In this document: in pieces, positions 1-5,700 of the stretch
Layout: the number at the start of each line of letters is the position of its first letter
Numbering within the stretch: position 1 is the first letter of the stretch
Origin: Candidatus Acidiferrales bacterium
GTDB taxonomy: Bacteria; Acidobacteriota; Terriglobia; Acidoferrales; UBA7541
Reading direction: 5' to 3'
Length of the DNA: 5,803 bases
NCBI GenBank assembly: GCA_030043155.1
Contig: JASHYE010000211.1
Coordinates: 1 to 5,803 of the forward strand
Made by a program: the position numbers and the translations under genes
The notes under the pieces: generated by a model
What the model was told of the DNA's origin: nothing
What the model saw: the letters and a program-made list of their open reading frames with translations, nothing else
Database searches by the model: none

Positions 1-483
1 GCCGAACTGATTCGCAACGGGCAAGTGATTCAGCGCCAGCAGGCGCTCAACGATGCCGTGGTGACGAAGGCTGCGCTCTCGCGCATTCTCGATTTCGATC
101 TTTCCGTGAACGCGCATTTTCTGGGACGCTATCGCGCCGACGGCCTGATCGTGTCCACGCCGACAGGTTCGACGGCATATTCCCTTGCCGCAGGCGGACC
201 GATTCTTTATCCGGTGCTGCAAGCATTTGTGCTCACACCAATTTGCCCGCATATGCTGACGAATCGGCCGCTGGTGCTGCCGGATAGCGTGCAGCTTGAA
301 CTGGATTTCAGCGCGCTCGACGAGCAGGCCTACCTGACACTTGATGGTCAGATCGGATATGAGCTCAAGCGCGGAGACCGCATCACCATTTCCAAATCGC
401 CGTATCGCGTGAACCTGGTGCGTCCGCAGGAGCAGACGTATTACAAGGTGCTGCGCAACAAGCTGCGGTGGGGCCAGCGTTAG
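1..483 (+). CDS. nadK: NAD kinase, C-terminal part (5' end outside window)
   Basis: NAD kinase phosphorylates NAD to NADP with ATP (or polyphosphate) in the cytoplasm and is the only route to NADP in most bacteria. The reading frame is open from base 1 and ends at TAG 481-483, giving 160 codons. The N-terminal half, with the family's GGDG motif, lies upstream of the window. The ALND motif is at bases 43-54 and the family signature STPTGSTAYSLAAGGPI at 154-204, followed by the conserved TPICPH and NRPLVLP segments (about 232-285) of the C-terminal beta domain. The GTG at 25 is internal and not a plausible start, because the frame and the homology continue upstream of it. The C-terminus looks complete. 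No terminator is visible behind the stop. Identification is secure from the signature; only the missing part is unknown. Confidence 0.95.
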   Translation, partial: AELIRNGQVIQRQQALNDAVVTKAALSRILDFDLSVNAHFLGRYRADGLIVSTPTGSTAYSLAAGGPILYPVLQAFVLTPICPHMLTNRPLVLPDSVQLELDFSALDEQAYLTLDGQIGYELKRGDRITISKSPYRVNLVRPQEQTYYKVLRNKLRWGQR

Positions 484-563
484 CGGCTGCGTTTAGCTAG
501 AGGCGCATGTGGCGCTCGCGCTGCGCGGAATGAATTCTCTGTGAAATTTCAGGAGGCCAGCCA
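484..563. other. Intergenic gap nadK-hydrolase
   Basis: This 80-base gap holds the ribosome binding site of the next gene at its end. It also has a GC-rich run of GCGC words near 505-530 that could form weak alternative hairpins, and an 8-base palindrome GAAATTTC at 543-550. I find no convincing -35/-10 pair and no terminator with a T tract, so whether the hydrolase is read through from nadK is undecided. Confidence 0.5.
551..556 (+). promoter_or_regulatory. Ribosome binding site AGGAGG
   Basis: A perfect AGGAGG lies seven bases ahead of the ATG at 564 and fixes the start of the hydrolase gene. It is the only strong Shine-Dalgarno sequence in the window; the minus-strand genes have none this good. 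Confidence 0.85.
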
Positions 564-1586
564 ATGAAGATGAAGCTTGTGGGCAGCACGATCCTTCTTT
601 TCGTCCTCGCGGTCGCTATGTCTTTTGCTTATGGGCAGCATCGCGTTCGCCGCGCTGCGCATTACACAGCGAATAGCTCCAGCGTCTATCCGATGCATGA
701 AGGATTCGTGGACGCGCACGGCGTGATGATTTATTACATGATGATTGGGCGGGGCGCGCCGCTTTTTATCGTGCATGGCGGACCCGGCGCTTCGCATGAT
801 TATTTTCTTCCGTATTTGCTGCCGCTGGCGCGCCACAACGAGCTTGTGTTTATTGATGAGCGCGGGTCGGGGCGTTCGCAGCAGCTTTCCGATCCCTCAG
901 GTTACACGGTCGAAAACATGGTTGAAGATGTCGAAGACGTTCGCACGGCGCTGAATCTCGGCAAAATTACGCTGCTCGGGCACTCATACGGAGGCGTCCT
1001 CGCGCAAGCGTATGCGCTCAAATATCAGCAGAACCTGACGCATCTGATTCTTTGCAGCACGTTTCCGAGCACAAAACAGATGAATGAAGTATTCGTACGC
1101 ATGAAGGAGAAGATGTCGCCGGAGCTTCGCGCGAAAATTGACGCAATGGAAAAGCAGGGACTCTTCGGGCACGGGCCCGCCTATCGGCAGGGCCGTTATA
1201 CCGATGATTATATGATCGCGGCGTGGGGCGAGGGATATTTTCCGTACATTTATCAAAACCATCCCGATCCGAATTACGATCCCATCGCGCAGGGAAATAC
1301 GGCGTGGACGCTTTATCGTGAAATGTGGGGTTCAGATGGAGAATTCGTGATCGATGGGAACCTGAAATCAGTGGAGTACGTTGACCGGCTGCCTTCGATT
1401 CACGTGCCGACGCTGATCATCGCCGGCGATCACGATGAATGCGATCCATCGCTTTCGCGCGAAATGCACGACAAGATCGCCGGCTCGCGTCTGGTGATTC
1501 TGCCAAAAAGCGGGCACATGACTTTTGTGGACCAGCCGGATTTGTTTATTGGTTCGGTCGACAGCTTTTTGCATCCGGGCAGATAG
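564..1586 (+). CDS. Exported alpha/beta hydrolase, proline iminopeptidase-like (peptidase S33)
   Basis: This 340-residue serine hydrolase resembles the proline iminopeptidases, which remove N-terminal proline from peptides. Seen in the sequence: the oxyanion-hole motif HGGPG at 71-75, the family motif DERGSGRS at 98-105, the nucleophile elbow GHSYGG at 139-144 (Ser141), a likely catalytic Asp291 in GDHDE, and His318 in SGH near the C-terminus. The triad therefore looks complete. A helical cap region with many aromatic residues lies at about 170-260. The N-terminus has MKMK, a hydrophobic stretch to about residue 21, then AYGQ, which fits a Sec signal peptide cleaved near residue 24 with no lipobox cysteine. 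Most family members are cytosolic, so this one probably acts in the periplasm or outside. The substrate is not determined by sequence; an esterase or amide hydrolase is an alternative. The start is set by the AGGAGG at 551. The gene converges with lysA. Confidence 0.88.
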   Translation: MKMKLVGSTILLFVLAVAMSFAYGQHRVRRAAHYTANSSSVYPMHEGFVDAHGVMIYYMMIGRGAPLFIVHGGPGASHDYFLPYLLPLARHNELVFIDERGSGRSQQLSDPSGYTVENMVEDVEDVRTALNLGKITLLGHSYGGVLAQAYALKYQQNLTHLILCSTFPSTKQMNEVFVRMKEKMSPELRAKIDAMEKQGLFGHGPAYRQGRYTDDYMIAAWGEGYFPYIYQNHPDPNYDPIAQGNTAWTLYREMWGSDGEFVIDGNLKSVEYVDRLPSIHVPTLIIAGDHDECDPSLSREMHDKIAGSRLVILPKSGHMTFVDQPDLFIGSVDSFLHPGR

Positions 1587-1590
1587 CGCA

Positions 1591-1608
1591 TCTGCTGCAT
1601 TCGGCAGA
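1591..1608 (+). terminator. Small hairpin between convergent stops
   Basis: The stem TCTGCTG (1591-1597) pairs with CGGCAGA (1602-1608) around a CATT loop, starting five bases after the hydrolase stop codon. The sixth pair is U-G in a + strand transcript but C-A in a minus transcript, so it fits the + strand gene better. No T tract follows, so it is at most a weak or non-canonical terminator. It occupies half of the 35 bases that separate the hydrolase and lysA stops. Confidence 0.35.
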
Positions 1609-1621
1609 CGGCGGATATGGG

Positions 1622-2920
1622 CTAGACGCGTTCGGCGCGAATCAGGTCTGCGTGCGTTTCGCGGCGCTTCACGACACGGAATTTCGTGCCTTCGACCAGC
1701 ACTTCCGTCGCGCGCATTCGCGAATTGTAGTTCGATGATTCGACAAATCCGTATGCGCCTGCGCTCCAAATCGTGAGGAGGCCTCCCGCTTCGACTGGCG
1801 CCATGGGCCAATCATGCACAAAGAAATCGCCGGACTCGCAGACCGGCCCAACAACGTCGACGCGCTCAGTATGCGCATCGGACCGGCGCTTCACCGGCGT
1901 GATGCAATGAGTGGCGCCGTAGAGCGCGGGGCGGATCAAATCGTTCATCGCCGCGTCCACGATTACGAAAGTCTTTCCCCGGATTCGCTTGATGTAAAGG
2001 ACACGCGTCAACAGCACGCCTGCGTTTCCGACAAGAGAGCGTCCCGGCTCGACGAAAATCTCGCATCCCTCTTTCGCAAGCACCGTGAGTGCGCGAGGAA
2101 GCGCTTTCGCGTATTCGGCAAACGCCATCGGGCGCTCGTTCGTGTAACGAATGCCGATGCCTCCGCCGAGGTCGAGCGAGCGCAGCGCAATTCCTTCCGC
2201 GCACAGTTCGGCAAAGTATCTCGCCAAACGTGACGCCTCGCGGCGGAAAGGCTCGACGCTGGTGATTTGCGAACCAATGTGGCTGCTGATCCCGCGCCAT
2301 TCGATCCACAGCGAATTTTTGTGCCGCAGATAGAGCCGCCGCGCTTCGGTCCAGTCAATTCCAAATTTGTGACGGTGGTGGCCCGTTGAAATGTGCGGAT
2401 GGCCGCCCGCTGCAATGTCCGGATTCACGCGAATCGAAGCCGGCGCGGCGCGGCCCGCCTTCGAAGCTTCGCTCGCAAGCGTTTCCAGTTCCGCTTCGGA
2501 TTCAATATTGAAAAGCAGAATCCGCGCGCGCAGCGCTTCACGAACCTCTTCGCGCGTCTTGCCCACACCGGAAAAGATGATGCGGTCGCCGCGAACGCCG
2601 ATTTTCCGAAGGCGAAAAAGCTCGCCGCCGGAAACTATGTCAAAGCTGCTGCCGAGACGCGCAAAGGCTTTCAGCACGGCCAGATTCGAATTGGCCTTCA
2701 CTGCATAGCAAATTCGGTGCGGCAAATTGCCGAGCGCGCGGTCCAGTTCGCGATATGCAGACGTGAACGCCGCGCGGCTGTAGACATACGCCGGCGTTCC
2801 GGTACGCGCAGCGATTGCTTCAAGAGACACGGACTCGCAGGCCAACGCACCGTGACGATAGGAAAAGCCGGGCATGTAAGTTGCGGGATCTTGTATTTTG
2901 CGGGAAATGTGAGCCTTCAT
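1622..2920 (-). CDS. lysA: Diaminopimelate decarboxylase
   Basis: LysA removes CO2 from meso-diaminopimelate to give L-lysine, the last step of the DAP pathway, using pyridoxal phosphate in the cytoplasm. The 432-residue length is normal. The N-terminal alanine-racemase-type barrel carries YAVKAN at 72-77 (PLP lysine Lys75), DIVSGGE at 94-100, HIGSQ at 214-218, the phosphate-binding GGGIG at 252-256 and EPGR at 291-294. The C-terminal beta domain has CESGD at 361-365, which marks DAP rather than ornithine specificity, and GAYG (388-391) with Tyr390 plus NYNSRMR (397-403). The ATG at 2918-2920 lacks a Shine-Dalgarno sequence. Met16 (2873-2875) is a possible alternative start, also without one. 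The gene begins 11 bases after the phosphatase stop, so co-transcription is likely, though a promoter-like motif overlaps that junction. Confidence 0.96.
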   Translation of the reverse strand: MKAHISRKIQDPATYMPGFSYRHGALACESVSLEAIAARTGTPAYVYSRAAFTSAYRELDRALGNLPHRICYAVKANSNLAVLKAFARLGSSFDIVSGGELFRLRKIGVRGDRIIFSGVGKTREEVREALRARILLFNIESEAELETLASEASKAGRAAPASIRVNPDIAAGGHPHISTGHHRHKFGIDWTEARRLYLRHKNSLWIEWRGISSHIGSQITSVEPFRREASRLARYFAELCAEGIALRSLDLGGGIGIRYTNERPMAFAEYAKALPRALTVLAKEGCEIFVEPGRSLVGNAGVLLTRVLYIKRIRGKTFVIVDAAMNDLIRPALYGATHCITPVKRRSDAHTERVDVVGPVCESGDFFVHDWPMAPVEAGGLLTIWSAGAYGFVESSNYNSRMRATEVLVEGTKFRVVKRRETHADLIRAERV

Positions 2921-2930
2921 TCGGACGAGT

Positions 2931-2939
2931 TTTATATCA
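2931..2939 (-). promoter_or_regulatory. Possible extended -10 element for lysA
   Basis: Read on the minus strand the bases are TGATATAAA, a TGn extension plus TATAAA. They overlap the TAA stop of the phosphatase gene (2932-2934). Transcription starting about seven bases on would leave a leader of only about four bases before the lysA ATG, which would fit the missing Shine-Dalgarno sequence. There is no -35 box at the usual distance. The motif may be chance, since the stop codon itself supplies part of it. Confidence 0.25.
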
Positions 2940-4683
2940 CTTTTAGGACGACAAGTGTGCGGTCATCGAAAGGATGCGCGCCGCCGGAAAATTCGTCCAC
3001 GTCTTGTAGCAGGAAATCCGCGAGTTCTGCCGCGGATAAATCCCCATGTTCCGAAATTTTATCGCGCAGGCGCTGCCAGCCGTAAAACTGACCCGCCGCG
3101 TCCTGCACATCTGTCACTCCATCGGAATACAGCACGAGCGCGTCGCCCGGCGAGAGCACAAAGCGCATTTCATCGTAGGTAGACTCGTCGAACATGCCCA
3201 CAGGAAATCCCACCAGCGGAATTTTCTCGCACTTGCCGCCTTGAAAAATAAGCGGCTGCTCCTGTCCGGCATTTGCGACGCGCAGGACGCGATCGCCGGG
3301 ATGCCATGACATAAAACACATGGTCATGAACCGGCCCTCAATGCGTCGCTCGCAGATCACTTGATTCAATTTCTGCAGGACTTTCGCGGGAGACATTCGC
3401 TGAGGCGAAAGGCTGCGAAGAATTCCAACGCCAGCGGCGCCATAAAGCGCGGCCGCACTACCCTTCCCGCTGACATCACCGAGCGCGATGTCCAGCTCGC
3501 CCGAGTTATGCTGCAGAAAATCGTACAAGTCTCCGCAGAGCTCGCGGGAAGAAACCACGCGCGCCGCAATGTCCAAGCCATATTCTTTTCCGGGAACCGG
3601 CGGCAGCAGCGCGGACTGCAAGCGCCGCGCGGAAGTCAGGTCGCGCTCCATGCGCGCTTCGTCTTTTGCAACCTGCTCATAGAGGCGAGCATTTTCGATG
3701 GAGACAGCCAGATGCGCGGCGAGAATCGAGAGCGCCTGCACGTGGTCGGAGGTGAAATAGTTCAGTTGCGGGCTCTCGATATCCATGACGCCGATCACGC
3801 GATTTTTGTACAGCAGCGGAATCGCCAGTTCGGAGCGCGTTTCGGCATTCAACGAAATGTAACGCGGATCGAAGGAAACGTCGGGAACAACGACGGGGCG
3901 GCGCAAAGTGGCCGCTGCGCCCACAATTCCCTCATGCGGAGCGACGACCGAGCGCTCCTGAATGCGCTGGCCGAATTTCACGTTTATTTTGTGGCGAAAC
4001 ACTCGCGCCTGCTCGTCATAAAGCAGAATTGCGAAGATCTGATAATCGATTACGCGCTTCACCATTTCCGCGGCGCGGCGCAACACTCCTTCCACATCAA
4101 GCAATGTATTTGTTTCACGCGCGACTTCATTCAACAGCAGGAGCGTATCCGCCTGACGCTTGGCGCGCTCGAACAGCCGTGCGTTTTCGATGGCGCTGGC
4201 AATTCGCGTAGCCAACATCGCCAGAATGTTTTGCTGGTCGCGGGTGAAGTAATCGCGCTGCGAGCTTTCGATGTCCAGCACGCCGACGACGCGGCCTTGA
4301 AGCAGAAGCGGCACGGCCAGTTCCGACTGCACTGAATCGAGCGCGTTCAGATAACGCGGATCCTGGTGCACGTCGCCTACGCGTACAGGACGGCCGGTCG
4401 CCGCCGCTGTGCCGATGATTCCCTGCCCCACCGGAATGCGCCAGTTTTCGACGACTTCATGGCGATGGCCGATGGCAAAGCGAAAAATCAGTTCGCGCGA
4501 ATTTTCGTCCAGCAGCGCGACGGCGAAAACTTCGTAATCGATCAGGCTCTTGATCTGCGCGGCGGCGTGCGACAACACTTCGTCCAAATCGAGCGAGGCG
4601 TTGATCGTTTCGCCGATCTCCGCCATCTTCGACAGAACTTCAGCGGGCAGTTCAGAGACAGAAACTGGTTTTGTCGGGTCCAT
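2932..4683 (-). CDS. GAF-GAF-SpoIIE (PP2C) serine/threonine phosphatase, RsbU-like
   Basis: This 583-residue cytoplasmic signalling protein has two GAF sensor domains at about 20-170 and 183-335, a helical linker that may form a coiled coil (about 325-362), and a PPM/SpoIIE phosphatase domain at about 353-583. The domain's metal-binding residues are all present: GDLYD at 384-388, GDVSGKG at 402-408, YSDGVTD at 519-525 and DDRT at 573-576. It is therefore probably an active, Mn- or Mg-dependent enzyme. Known relatives (RsbU, RsbP, SpoIIE) dephosphorylate anti-sigma-factor antagonists. No such partner is encoded here, so its target is unknown. The GAF domains lack the NKFDE signature of cGMP binders, and their ligand cannot be read. 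No membrane segment is visible. The two GAF domains look like a tandem duplication. The start ATG has an A/T-rich leader without a Shine-Dalgarno sequence; Met20 is an alternative. lysA follows after 11 bases. Confidence 0.93.
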   Translation of the reverse strand: MDPTKPVSVSELPAEVLSKMAEIGETINASLDLDEVLSHAAAQIKSLIDYEVFAVALLDENSRELIFRFAIGHRHEVVENWRIPVGQGIIGTAAATGRPVRVGDVHQDPRYLNALDSVQSELAVPLLLQGRVVGVLDIESSQRDYFTRDQQNILAMLATRIASAIENARLFERAKRQADTLLLLNEVARETNTLLDVEGVLRRAAEMVKRVIDYQIFAILLYDEQARVFRHKINVKFGQRIQERSVVAPHEGIVGAAATLRRPVVVPDVSFDPRYISLNAETRSELAIPLLYKNRVIGVMDIESPQLNYFTSDHVQALSILAAHLAVSIENARLYEQVAKDEARMERDLTSARRLQSALLPPVPGKEYGLDIAARVVSSRELCGDLYDFLQHNSGELDIALGDVSGKGSAAALYGAAGVGILRSLSPQRMSPAKVLQKLNQVICERRIEGRFMTMCFMSWHPGDRVLRVANAGQEQPLIFQGGKCEKIPLVGFPVGMFDESTYDEMRFVLSPGDALVLYSDGVTDVQDAAGQFYGWQRLRDKISEHGDLSAAELADFLLQDVDEFSGGAHPFDDRTLVVLKVI

Positions 4684-4708
4684 TTATCTATTTGATGTAA
4701 TTTGTGCA

Positions 4709-4742
4709 CACCGCGACTCAGGTGTTTACGCCCGGCGCGGTG
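4709..4742 (-). promoter_or_regulatory. Leader hairpin of the phosphatase mRNA
   Basis: CACCGCG (minus strand, 4742-4736) pairs perfectly with CGCGGTG (4715-4709) around a 20-base loop. Given the -10 box at 4751-4756, the transcript should begin near 4744, which places the stem at its very 5' end. That position suits an mRNA-stabilising structure or a binding site for a regulator. The 7-base stem alone could be chance; its placement is what makes it credible. Confidence 0.4.
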
Positions 4743-4750
4743 AAGGAACA

Positions 4751-4759
4751 ATTATAACA
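4751..4759 (-). promoter_or_regulatory. Extended -10 promoter of the phosphatase(-lysA) unit
   Basis: The minus strand reads TGTTATAAT, a consensus TATAAT preceded by the TGn extension typical of sigma-70 promoters that can work without a good -35 box. No TTGACA-like sequence occurs 16-18 bases upstream; that place holds CAAACG (4774-4779). The predicted start near 4744 gives a leader of about 60 bases before the ATG at 4683. It would serve the phosphatase and probably lysA. Confidence 0.6.
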
Positions 4760-4787
4760 GGCGAGATGCTTTGCGTTTGCGCGGAAT

Positions 4788-4817
4788 CAGTGAAGTGCGA
4801 AAAAATCACCTTCACTG
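4788..4817. repeat. Perfect 8-base inverted repeat, possible operator
   Basis: CAGTGAAG (4788-4795) and CTTCACTG (4810-4817) form a perfect dyad with a 14-base spacer that includes six A's (4800-4805). It lies just upstream of the -35 position of the phosphatase promoter, a typical place for an activator. It could instead be an RNA hairpin in the deoC trailer. No T tract follows the stem in either direction. Confidence 0.4.
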
Positions 4818-4837
4818 CGGCAAATCAGCATTGATTG

Positions 4838-4884
4838 GCAAACGGCCCGCAACATTACGCTCGTAAATTGCAGGCAGCGTTTGC
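4838..4884 (-). terminator. Long stem-loop behind deoC
   Basis: On the minus strand, nine bases after the deoC stop codon, GCAAACG pairs with CGTTTGC (4878-4884 with 4838-4844). GCCTGCAA then pairs with TTGCGGGC (4868-4875 with 4845-4852), and TTAC with GTAA (4863-4866 with 4855-4858), around a GAGC loop. The result is about 19 pairs, interrupted only by a two-base bulge and a 1x2 internal loop. One pair is U-G in the minus-strand RNA but would be C-A in a + strand RNA, which argues for function in the deoC transcript. No U tract follows. It is either a U-poor terminator or a 3'-end stabiliser against exonucleases. Confidence 0.6.
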
Positions 4885-4893
4885 TCCTGAGAG

Positions 4894-5571
4894 CTAATCC
4901 TTTGCGCCAGCTTCCTGCATGATTTTCACGCCGGAGCTGGTGCCGATGCGCGTGGCGCCGGCAGCAAGCATTTTTTTCAAGTCTTCAAGGGTGCGAATGC
5001 CGCCCGACGCTTTTACGCCGATTTTTGGTCCCACCGTCGCGCGCATCAGGGCAACATCTTCCACCGTTGCGCCACCGGCGTTGAATCCCGTGGACGTTTT
5101 CACGTAATCCGCGCCCGCGCGCACTGCAATTTTGCAGGCGCGAACTTTTTCTTCGTCTGATAACAGGCAGGTTTCCAGAATCACTTTGCAAATGGCCTTG
5201 CCGCGATGGCATGCGTCCGCAACGCGGCGAATGTCCTCCTCGACCTCGCTTTCGTCGCGGGATTTCAGCGCGCCAACATTCATCACCATATCGATTTCCT
5301 GCGCGCCGTGGTGGATCGCTTCCTGCGCCTCGAAAACTTTCGCGTCGGTGGTTGTAGCGCCCAGCGGAAAGCCGGCCACTGAGCAGACTTTTATCGAGGA
5401 GCCGCGCAGCATCTCCGCGACGAGTGGCACAAAGACTGGATTCACGCATGCCGAGGCGAACTTGTACTGCAGCGCTTCCTCGCAAAGTTGGCGAACCTGC
5501 GCGGCCGTGGTCTCCGGCTTCAGAATCGTATGGTCGATCAATAAGGCGATGGTTTTAGTTTGCGTTGTCAC
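4894..5571 (-). CDS. deoC: Deoxyribose-phosphate aldolase
   Basis: DeoC splits 2-deoxy-D-ribose 5-phosphate into acetaldehyde and glyceraldehyde 3-phosphate, feeding deoxynucleoside breakdown into glycolysis; it is cytoplasmic. The 225-residue length is typical of the short bacterial form. Early IDHT (12-15) and LKP (17-19) match the family. Asp94 in EIDMVMN, the Schiff-base Lys158 in YVKTSTGF, and the proton-relay Lys187 in GVKASGGIR are all present. GTSSG at 210-214 is the phosphate-binding end of the barrel. The start is GTG at 5569-5571; no ATG is available nearby and the upstream sequence (GAGCCTGCACC) has no good Shine-Dalgarno sequence. The tRNA-Arg gene ends only 27 bases upstream with no terminator or promoter between, so deoC is probably read from the tRNA promoter. 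No other deo-operon gene is adjacent. Confidence 0.96.
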   Translation of the reverse strand: MTTQTKTIALLIDHTILKPETTAAQVRQLCEEALQYKFASACVNPVFVPLVAEMLRGSSIKVCSVAGFPLGATTTDAKVFEAQEAIHHGAQEIDMVMNVGALKSRDESEVEEDIRRVADACHRGKAICKVILETCLLSDEEKVRACKIAVRAGADYVKTSTGFNAGGATVEDVALMRATVGPKIGVKASGGIRTLEDLKKMLAAGATRIGTSSGVKIMQEAGAKD

Positions 5572-5598
5572 GGTGCAGGCTCGTATTCGCGCTTGAAG

Positions 5599-5675
5599 TG
5601 GCGACCCCGCCCGGAATCGAACCGGGAACCTCCGACTTAGAAGGACGGCGCTCTATCCGATTGAGCTACGGGGTC
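5599..5675 (-). tRNA. tRNA-Arg (anticodon UCU), CCA encoded
   Basis: The minus strand folds as a tRNA. The acceptor GACCCCG (5675-5669) pairs with CGGGGTC (5609-5603). U8-A9 follow, then the D stem GCTC/GAGC with GG in the D loop. The anticodon loop CTTCTAA (5643-5637) has U33 and anticodon TCT at 5641-5639, decoding AGA. The T arm is CCCGG/CCGGG with loop TTCGATT. The discriminator is G, and CCA is encoded at 5601-5599. In the anticodon stem CCGTC/GTCGG the fourth pair (30-40, bases 5645 and 5635) is U-U, a mismatch where an A would give a perfect stem. The rest of the structure is canonical, so I take the gene as functional. Confidence 0.95.
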
Positions 5676-5683
5676 GTCGCACG

Positions 5684-5692
5684 ATGATAGCA
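5684..5692 (-). promoter_or_regulatory. Possible extended -10 promoter of tRNA-Arg (and deoC)
   Basis: The minus strand reads TGCTATCAT, a TGn extension with one mismatch to TATAAT, ending eight bases before the mature 5' end of the tRNA. The transcript would carry only about two extra bases, which is tight but possible. The -35 position has no good match and falls inside the tRNA relic. Confidence 0.4.
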
Positions 5693-5700
5693 TGGCAGCT

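Larger units (their letters stand above)
4684..4893. other. Intergenic region between phosphatase and deoC
   Basis: These 210 bases hold no open frame I would call a gene. In minus-strand order they contain a long stem-loop behind deoC (4838-4884), a perfect 8-base dyad (4788-4817), an extended -10 promoter (4751-4759), a leader hairpin (4709-4742) and an A/T-rich, apparently unstructured ribosome landing zone (4684-4703). An 8-base palindrome TGTGCACA lies at 4703-4710. Such a density of inverted repeats suggests transcript termination or stability signals, control of the phosphatase promoter, or an unrecognised small RNA. Confidence 0.7.

Noticed and set aside
543..550. Palindrome GAAATTTC ahead of the hydrolase gene
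   Set aside because: It is a short, A/T-rich palindrome touching the ribosome binding site, likely to occur by chance, with no second copy nearby.
1368..2309. Several minus-strand open frames overlapping the hydrolase and lysA in other frames (1368-1811, 1669-1878, 1866-2309)
   Set aside because: They are rich in Arg, Ala and His, as expected of frame-shifted reading of GC-rich genes, and overlap real genes.
2393..3085. Open frame of 230 codons on the + strand across the lysA start and the phosphatase end
   Set aside because: It is antisense to two well-supported genes, with no recognisable motif; typical of GC-rich third positions.
3361..4335. Long open frame of 324 codons on the + strand opposite the phosphatase gene
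   Set aside because: It lies wholly antisense to a gene with clear GAF and SpoIIE motifs. Its composition follows from the codon bias of the other strand, and it shows no domain or ribosome binding site.
4774..4884. Three copies of CGTTTGC/GCAAACG in the intergenic region, first taken as a regulator's binding sites
   Set aside because: Two copies (4838-4844 and 4878-4884) are the two arms of the stem-loop behind deoC. That leaves one unexplained copy at 4774-4780, which is not enough for a binding-site claim.
4985..5485. Minus-strand open frame of 166 codons inside deoC
   Set aside because: It is an out-of-frame shadow of deoC, whose catalytic residues are all in the other frame.
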